Below are positions 60,136 through 64,000 of a stretch of DNA of 64,000 bases, in pieces. The DNA is taken from the NCBI RefSeq assembly GCF_014651635.1, contig NZ_BMXG01000010.1, positions 101,965 through 165,964 of the forward strand, given 5' to 3'. Each line of letters opens with the position of its first letter. Position 1 is the stretch's first letter. Below the pieces are notes generated by a model that was given only the letters and a program-made list of their open reading frames with translations, was not told the origin of the DNA and ran no database searches. The stretch comes from Cerasicoccus arenae (GTDB taxonomy: Bacteria; Verrucomicrobiota; Verrucomicrobiia; Opitutales; Cerasicoccaceae). The translations under genes and the position numbers were made by a program.

Positions 60136-60819
60136 ATGCCTTGCAATCCCAGAAAAAACGGGTTTTCGCTGGTCGAGGTACTGGTATCGGTCGTTATCGT
60201 TGCCATACTCGCAGCAGTTTTACTATCAGTAATTTCGGGCGTTCGAGCGAGTAACCAAACAGCGAAATGTCGGGTTAACATACGATCAATTCTCGCCGCA
60301 GTTCAGCTGTATGCCAATGAGCATGACGCAGTACTTCCCTTACACAATCGAGCGAAAGATGGTGAGGTAATTGCACTTTGGCACATCGATGATGTCGCGC
60401 CTTATCTGGAGTACACGAGGCCAAAGAGCATTGATCAGGTTAGTGATATTTCGGATGTATTCCGCTGTCCGGCGGACGAGTATTTTGGCGAGCGTTCAAG
60501 TGGCAGCGGCTTGTCTCGTGAAGAGATTTCGTATGGCTACAATCTCCATTTGGGTAAAGGCGGCAAGTCAGGTGACTATCGTCTTGTGTCGATGTACAAT
60601 GTGGCTAACCCGTCCGATCAGGTTGTTGTGGCTGACAGTGGTCACGCTTCAGAAGATGGAATGGTCGCTTATGTTTTAAACCCCAAATCGGGGACATCAG
60701 GAATGCCGTTCGGGCGGCATAATGGTATGAGCAATATCGGTTACCTCGACGGACATGTCAGCTTGATCGATCCAAGCGAACTCGATGCGGATTCAGACGC
60801 CTGGTATCCCGACCGGTGA
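60136..60819 (+). CDS. Prepilin-type protein with H-X9-DG C-terminal motif
   Basis: 227 residues. The type II/IV prepilin signature is NGFSLVEVLVSVVIVAILAA, with cleavage after the Gly and a Glu at +5. The globular part has CRVNIRSILAAVQLYANEHD, VFRCPADEYFGE and the characteristic C-terminal RHNGMSNIGYLDGHVSLID, the H-X9-DG box of Verrucomicrobia/Planctomycetes pseudopilins. These are processed by a prepilin peptidase and assembled or displayed in the envelope. Located between a jelly-roll protein and a glycosidase-like protein, it may serve carbohydrate handling. Confidence 0.88.
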   Translation: MPCNPRKNGFSLVEVLVSVVIVAILAAVLLSVISGVRASNQTAKCRVNIRSILAAVQLYANEHDAVLPLHNRAKDGEVIALWHIDDVAPYLEYTRPKSIDQVSDISDVFRCPADEYFGERSSGSGLSREEISYGYNLHLGKGGKSGDYRLVSMYNVANPSDQVVVADSGHASEDGMVAYVLNPKSGTSGMPFGRHNGMSNIGYLDGHVSLIDPSELDADSDAWYPDR

Positions 60820-60837
60820 ATCTGAATTTATACTTTA

Positions 60838-63800
60838 ATGATTATGAAAACTATTTTGAAAGTTTTTCTGGGTATCCTTTGCTCCTCAACTTGGATGTTG
60901 GCCTTAAACAGTGATTTTGAGCAGTCAAACCGTAAGGGATTACCTGAGGAGTGGGCATCCTATGTTGGTACAAACTTTTCTGCGGAGTATGACCAGTTTG
61001 GCGTAGGAGGCAGTCTCGCAGTCGGCATCCGAAGCCCTGGCTCGCAAATGGATTCTTGGAGCCTAAAAAAGAGCAGCGCCATTAAAGTAACCACGGGCAT
61101 GTCCTATGTATTTGCTGTTCAAGCTAAGGCTTCGGGAGCGGACGAGGATGACTACGCTTGGTTACGGGTAGTCTGGCTAGATGGGAACGGAAAGGGATTA
61201 GCTCGGTCGGATAGCGATGCCTGGTCTGGTGATTTCGACTGGAGGAAAATTCGCTTTACCTCGTTGGCACCGGAAGGTGCGGAGCAAGCCATCCTATCTT
61301 TGATGGCGAGCCCAGGGGCAAATGCGCTCGCACAAGATTATGAGGTCATTTATGACGATTTGGAATTTTCTTCATCTGCTGAAGCAGTCCCTGATTTGTT
61401 GCCAGATGACTGGGAAGCATTGATGTCATTATCTACGGGCCTGCCAGACGAATCCTCATTTTGGGTGCCTACTTCTGCGATGGGTATGTGGCGTAGTGAG
61501 ACTTCGGGAGTACACTGCAAATCAGCAAACCTAGCTTTGTTTTTTGATCCTGAAACAGACGGTGGCATTGTAGCACTTATTCCTCCGGAGCCTGTGGAAC
61601 TTCCAGTCGGTGCGCAACGTTTGCACTTCTGGACGACAGCTCTGCCTCTGTCTTGCACGTTTGTACTGAGAGACAACGATGGCGAGGAGCATCGTATCGA
61701 CGCGCGGGCCTCTTTTCCTCTGGGCGCGCGCATGGATAAGCCGGATGGCTGGCCGCTTTGGAAGCATATCTACAGTGATAACTTTGGCATGCCCAACGGG
61801 CTAAACAATCGGGTTGTTCCTGAGCTCCAACAGGAGGTAGCTGGGCTCCTTTGGCCGCACCCTCTTCGCCTTGAGACAATCGAGTTGGTTGTCTCTCCTG
61901 GAACCAAGGAGCCATATGCGGCCACGGGGTTGCAGACGCTTACGGTCCCCGAGTTGGAAACGGACTACGGTTGGTTCAATTTGACTACAGGACGTGTTGG
62001 CTGGGGGATAGACGCGATATTGATGCCCGCTGATTTTTCTAGATTAGAAGGTGAGTTCCGCTATCAAGCGGAAATGCGGCAGGGATATCAGGGCGATATT
62101 ATCTGGCACCATCAAGGGCAGGGCTCCCACTTTGCAGATGATCCCTTAACTCAGGTAAGCCAAGCAATCCCGTTGCCGAAGGTACCAAGGGGAACGTATT
62201 TTCTGGATCTTAAATCATGGAATCTGGATGGGACATTGCGGGAAGAGGGACGCATGCAGCTATACGTATTGAAGGGAGTTGATACGCTGCCAGCAGCTAT
62301 AGGAAGCTCGTTCTCACTCGCTACGCCCTGCGAAGACAATGTTTTTCCAGTTGAAACCCAAGAAGGCACATTGCGGTTGAAAACTGATGCTGGTGATAGC
62401 CCGTCGGCCGATACGATGGTTCGCTTTCGACTTTACGATTGGCGAATGCAGTTACTTGATGAGCAAGTCATGTCCTTTGAGGATAATCTTAGTTTTGACG
62501 TAGCGATTGACGGACAGAGCGATTTGTTCGCTGTGGCAGAATTACGAGATGAGAAGGGAGTTCTGGATCGTGCTCGACTGCATTTCGGCATCGCGAACAA
62601 AGATGAGCTAAACGCGTCTTGGACTGTTCCCGAAAACATGCCTGTAGCATTTGCACCTAATAGCGATGTCAGCTTGGTGGCGGAGTACACACGTCCCTGG
62701 TTCTCGAAACGCTATTCTCGCTATCCAGAGCAGCAGTGGGAAAGCATAGAATCAATGAAGGGCTATGACTCATGGCTGGTTGATCAAGCCATCCCTCGTG
62801 GATTTCATCATGTATCAAACCTCAATCCCTGGTCGGATATCGAGGTCCTACCAGGCGTATTTCGTTGGGATGAATCCGACCGCCGCACAAACTTTGCAGT
62901 CGAACATGGGGCGACCGTTACGGCTTGGTTTGGCACACTGGGAGATTGGCCCCCTCATGTGCCCGATTGGTGGGGAGGAGATATCATGCTGACTCAGCAC
63001 GGTTATCCACATTTAGAGCGCTCAGGAGCTTCGGCAGCTCGGAACCCGACAGCAAGCTATTGGTATGCGGAAAAAGACGACTACCTGAAGTGGCTTCGCA
63101 AGGCGATCACTCACCAACGTCAGAATCCAGCGGTAACGCAATACAAGGTGCTGATGCAGTCCTTTGTTGAGGGCACCGATTACCACGATCAACTCAATGA
63201 CTACCGAACTTCGGATTACTCCGAAACCTTTCAGAACGCCTACAATGAGTGGCAGATTGAACGTGGCCTAAAACCGTCGCGCTTGCCTATGCCATACGTG
63301 ATTCCGGGCGAATGGGTGAGTTCCACTGGGCCGGACTTGTCCGAGGAATGGCTTAACTTCGTTCAGTTTAAAACCGACTCATCGCTTGACCGACTTCAAA
63401 CGGTTCTGGAAACAATTCGCGAGTTGGACTCGGAACGTCCAATTTATGTTTACCGAGGTCCTCGCACACATCCGGCAACGGAAGCAGCCATGCCTCTGCT
63501 CAAAGCAAACAACGCATATTTCTTTGACGAAAGCATGCCCAATTTCTTTTCAAACGCTTTGGCAAGTATGAGTGTACAAGCGGGCGTTCGTTATGGCAGC
63601 GAAAATCATTTTTATATGCCTGCATCGTTTGAGATCATCGACGCCGATATTTTTTATGGGACTATTTATAATCAAGGCTGGTATTTTAGTTATCGTTGGC
63701 ATGAACGTTTTCGTGATGGGTATGCGAAACAGTATTACGGCGCGCTGGACTATCTGGAGAAAGCAATGCCTCTCATTGAATCTTTTGCCTTGGCTGAAGC

Positions 63801-64000
63801 TGAAGAACCTCAAGCGCTCGTTTTCGGGAGTCGAATCGATGGTATGGTGAACCGCAACAAGCATAACTTTTTTGCAAATGCTAGCGGGGTGGATTTTTAT
63901 ACGGGATTATTCAGTTACTTTCAGGTGCTACCTCATTTTGGCACGGAGCATACTGACTGGGTTAATCTGAATAACTTTAAAGTTGTTTTTGTTTGTGGAG
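60838..64000 (+). CDS. Large secreted glycosidase-like protein (partial)
   Basis: The frame starts at ATG 60838 (or 60844) with a signal peptide (MKTILKVFLGILCSSTWMLA) and is open for 1054 codons to the window edge. Residues about 20-180 form a carbohydrate-binding-like sandwich (NSDFEQSNRKGLPEEWASYV, FTSLAPEGAEQAILSL). Beta-rich sequence follows to about 615, and from about 620 a TIM-barrel-like region of GH42/clan GH-A style (AEYTRPWFSKRYSRYPEQQW, FAVEHGATVTAWFGTLGDWP, VLMQSFVEGTDYHD). Exact catalytic residues are not assigned; the Glu in QSFVEGTDYHD is a candidate. The gene continues past 64000. It lies 18 bp after the prepilin gene. Confidence 0.7.
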   Translation, partial: MIMKTILKVFLGILCSSTWMLALNSDFEQSNRKGLPEEWASYVGTNFSAEYDQFGVGGSLAVGIRSPGSQMDSWSLKKSSAIKVTTGMSYVFAVQAKASGADEDDYAWLRVVWLDGNGKGLARSDSDAWSGDFDWRKIRFTSLAPEGAEQAILSLMASPGANALAQDYEVIYDDLEFSSSAEAVPDLLPDDWEALMSLSTGLPDESSFWVPTSAMGMWRSETSGVHCKSANLALFFDPETDGGIVALIPPEPVELPVGAQRLHFWTTALPLSCTFVLRDNDGEEHRIDARASFPLGARMDKPDGWPLWKHIYSDNFGMPNGLNNRVVPELQQEVAGLLWPHPLRLETIELVVSPGTKEPYAATGLQTLTVPELETDYGWFNLTTGRVGWGIDAILMPADFSRLEGEFRYQAEMRQGYQGDIIWHHQGQGSHFADDPLTQVSQAIPLPKVPRGTYFLDLKSWNLDGTLREEGRMQLYVLKGVDTLPAAIGSSFSLATPCEDNVFPVETQEGTLRLKTDAGDSPSADTMVRFRLYDWRMQLLDEQVMSFEDNLSFDVAIDGQSDLFAVAELRDEKGVLDRARLHFGIANKDELNASWTVPENMPVAFAPNSDVSLVAEYTRPWFSKRYSRYPEQQWESIESMKGYDSWLVDQAIPRGFHHVSNLNPWSDIEVLPGVFRWDESDRRTNFAVEHGATVTAWFGTLGDWPPHVPDWWGGDIMLTQHGYPHLERSGASAARNPTASYWYAEKDDYLKWLRKAITHQRQNPAVTQYKVLMQSFVEGTDYHDQLNDYRTSDYSETFQNAYNEWQIERGLKPSRLPMPYVIPGEWVSSTGPDLSEEWLNFVQFKTDSSLDRLQTVLETIRELDSERPIYVYRGPRTHPATEAAMPLLKANNAYFFDESMPNFFSNALASMSVQAGVRYGSENHFYMPASFEIIDADIFYGTIYNQGWYFSYRWHERFRDGYAKQYYGALDYLEKAMPLIESFALAEAEEPQALVFGSRIDGMVNRNKHNFFANASGVDFYTGLFSYFQVLPHFGTEHTDWVNLNNFKVVFVCG

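Overview
The window looks like chromosomal DNA of a marine member of the Verrucomicrobiota, probably class Opitutia/Puniceicoccales. This rests on gene content only: four PEP-CTERM-type surface proteins, a giant Verru_Chthon-cassette-like pilin protein, H-X9-DG prepilins, S1 sulfatases, and clan GH-A hydrolases with jelly-roll domains. No rRNA, tRNA or CRISPR array was seen.

Layout. (1) 1-16.3 kb is ordinary chromosome: an ECF sigma factor with a probable partner; an RND/MMPL exporter fused to a cyclic-nucleotide-binding domain, beside a LolA-like protein; the nickel-pincer cofactor genes larE, larC and larB without larA; a SpoU methyltransferase; a GT4 glycosyltransferase with a 13-base homopolymer in its frame; secreted MsrA; an ATP-grasp/glutamine-amidotransferase pair; and a DUF502 protein. 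A broken IS5-like transposase (16.4-16.8 kb) ends this part. (2) 16.9-57.1 kb is a carbohydrate-utilisation island with PEP-CTERM proteins, SGNH esterase, beta-helix giant, GH43, DapB-like dehydrogenase, sulfatase, solute-binding protein with TPR lipoprotein and a broken ABC permease, giant pilin-like protein, ExbB-ExbD-ExbD with a coiled-coil partner, two clan GH-A hydrolases, a GH94-like phosphorylase, a GH78-like rhamnosidase and two alpha/beta-hydrolase esterases. (3) A decayed IS30 element (57.26-58.31 kb) closes the island. (4) 58.5-64 kb holds another PEP-CTERM protein, then a tight cluster of jelly-roll protein, prepilin and a large glycosidase-like protein that runs off the window.

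How it works together. The island has one LacI-family regulator (50484-51530). A 12-bp palindrome, consensus TATTACGTAATA with a central CG as in LacI-family operators, occurs upstream of almost every transcription unit of the island: ten good copies plus one weaker one between 17.7 and 57.1 kb. I saw none in the intergenic regions of the flanking chromosome. The island therefore reads as one regulon. It commands not only glycosidases, a sulfatase and esterases but also an Exb-type proton-motive motor with an unusual coiled-coil/jelly-roll partner and a giant pilin-like protein. No SusC/SusD pair was seen. The most novel proposal is that the motor and pilin modules form a sugar-induced envelope apparatus for handling a large polysaccharide. 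The enzyme set (rhamnosidase-like, xylosidase/arabinosidase-like, sulfatases, deacetylases) suggests a sulfated, acetylated algal polysaccharide; the exact substrate is inference.

The island is also decaying or rearranging: there is a broken permease, a broken sulfatase, an SGNH remnant, two IS remnants and a paralogous domain fusion, plus a 15-base G tract just upstream of the GH43 gene.
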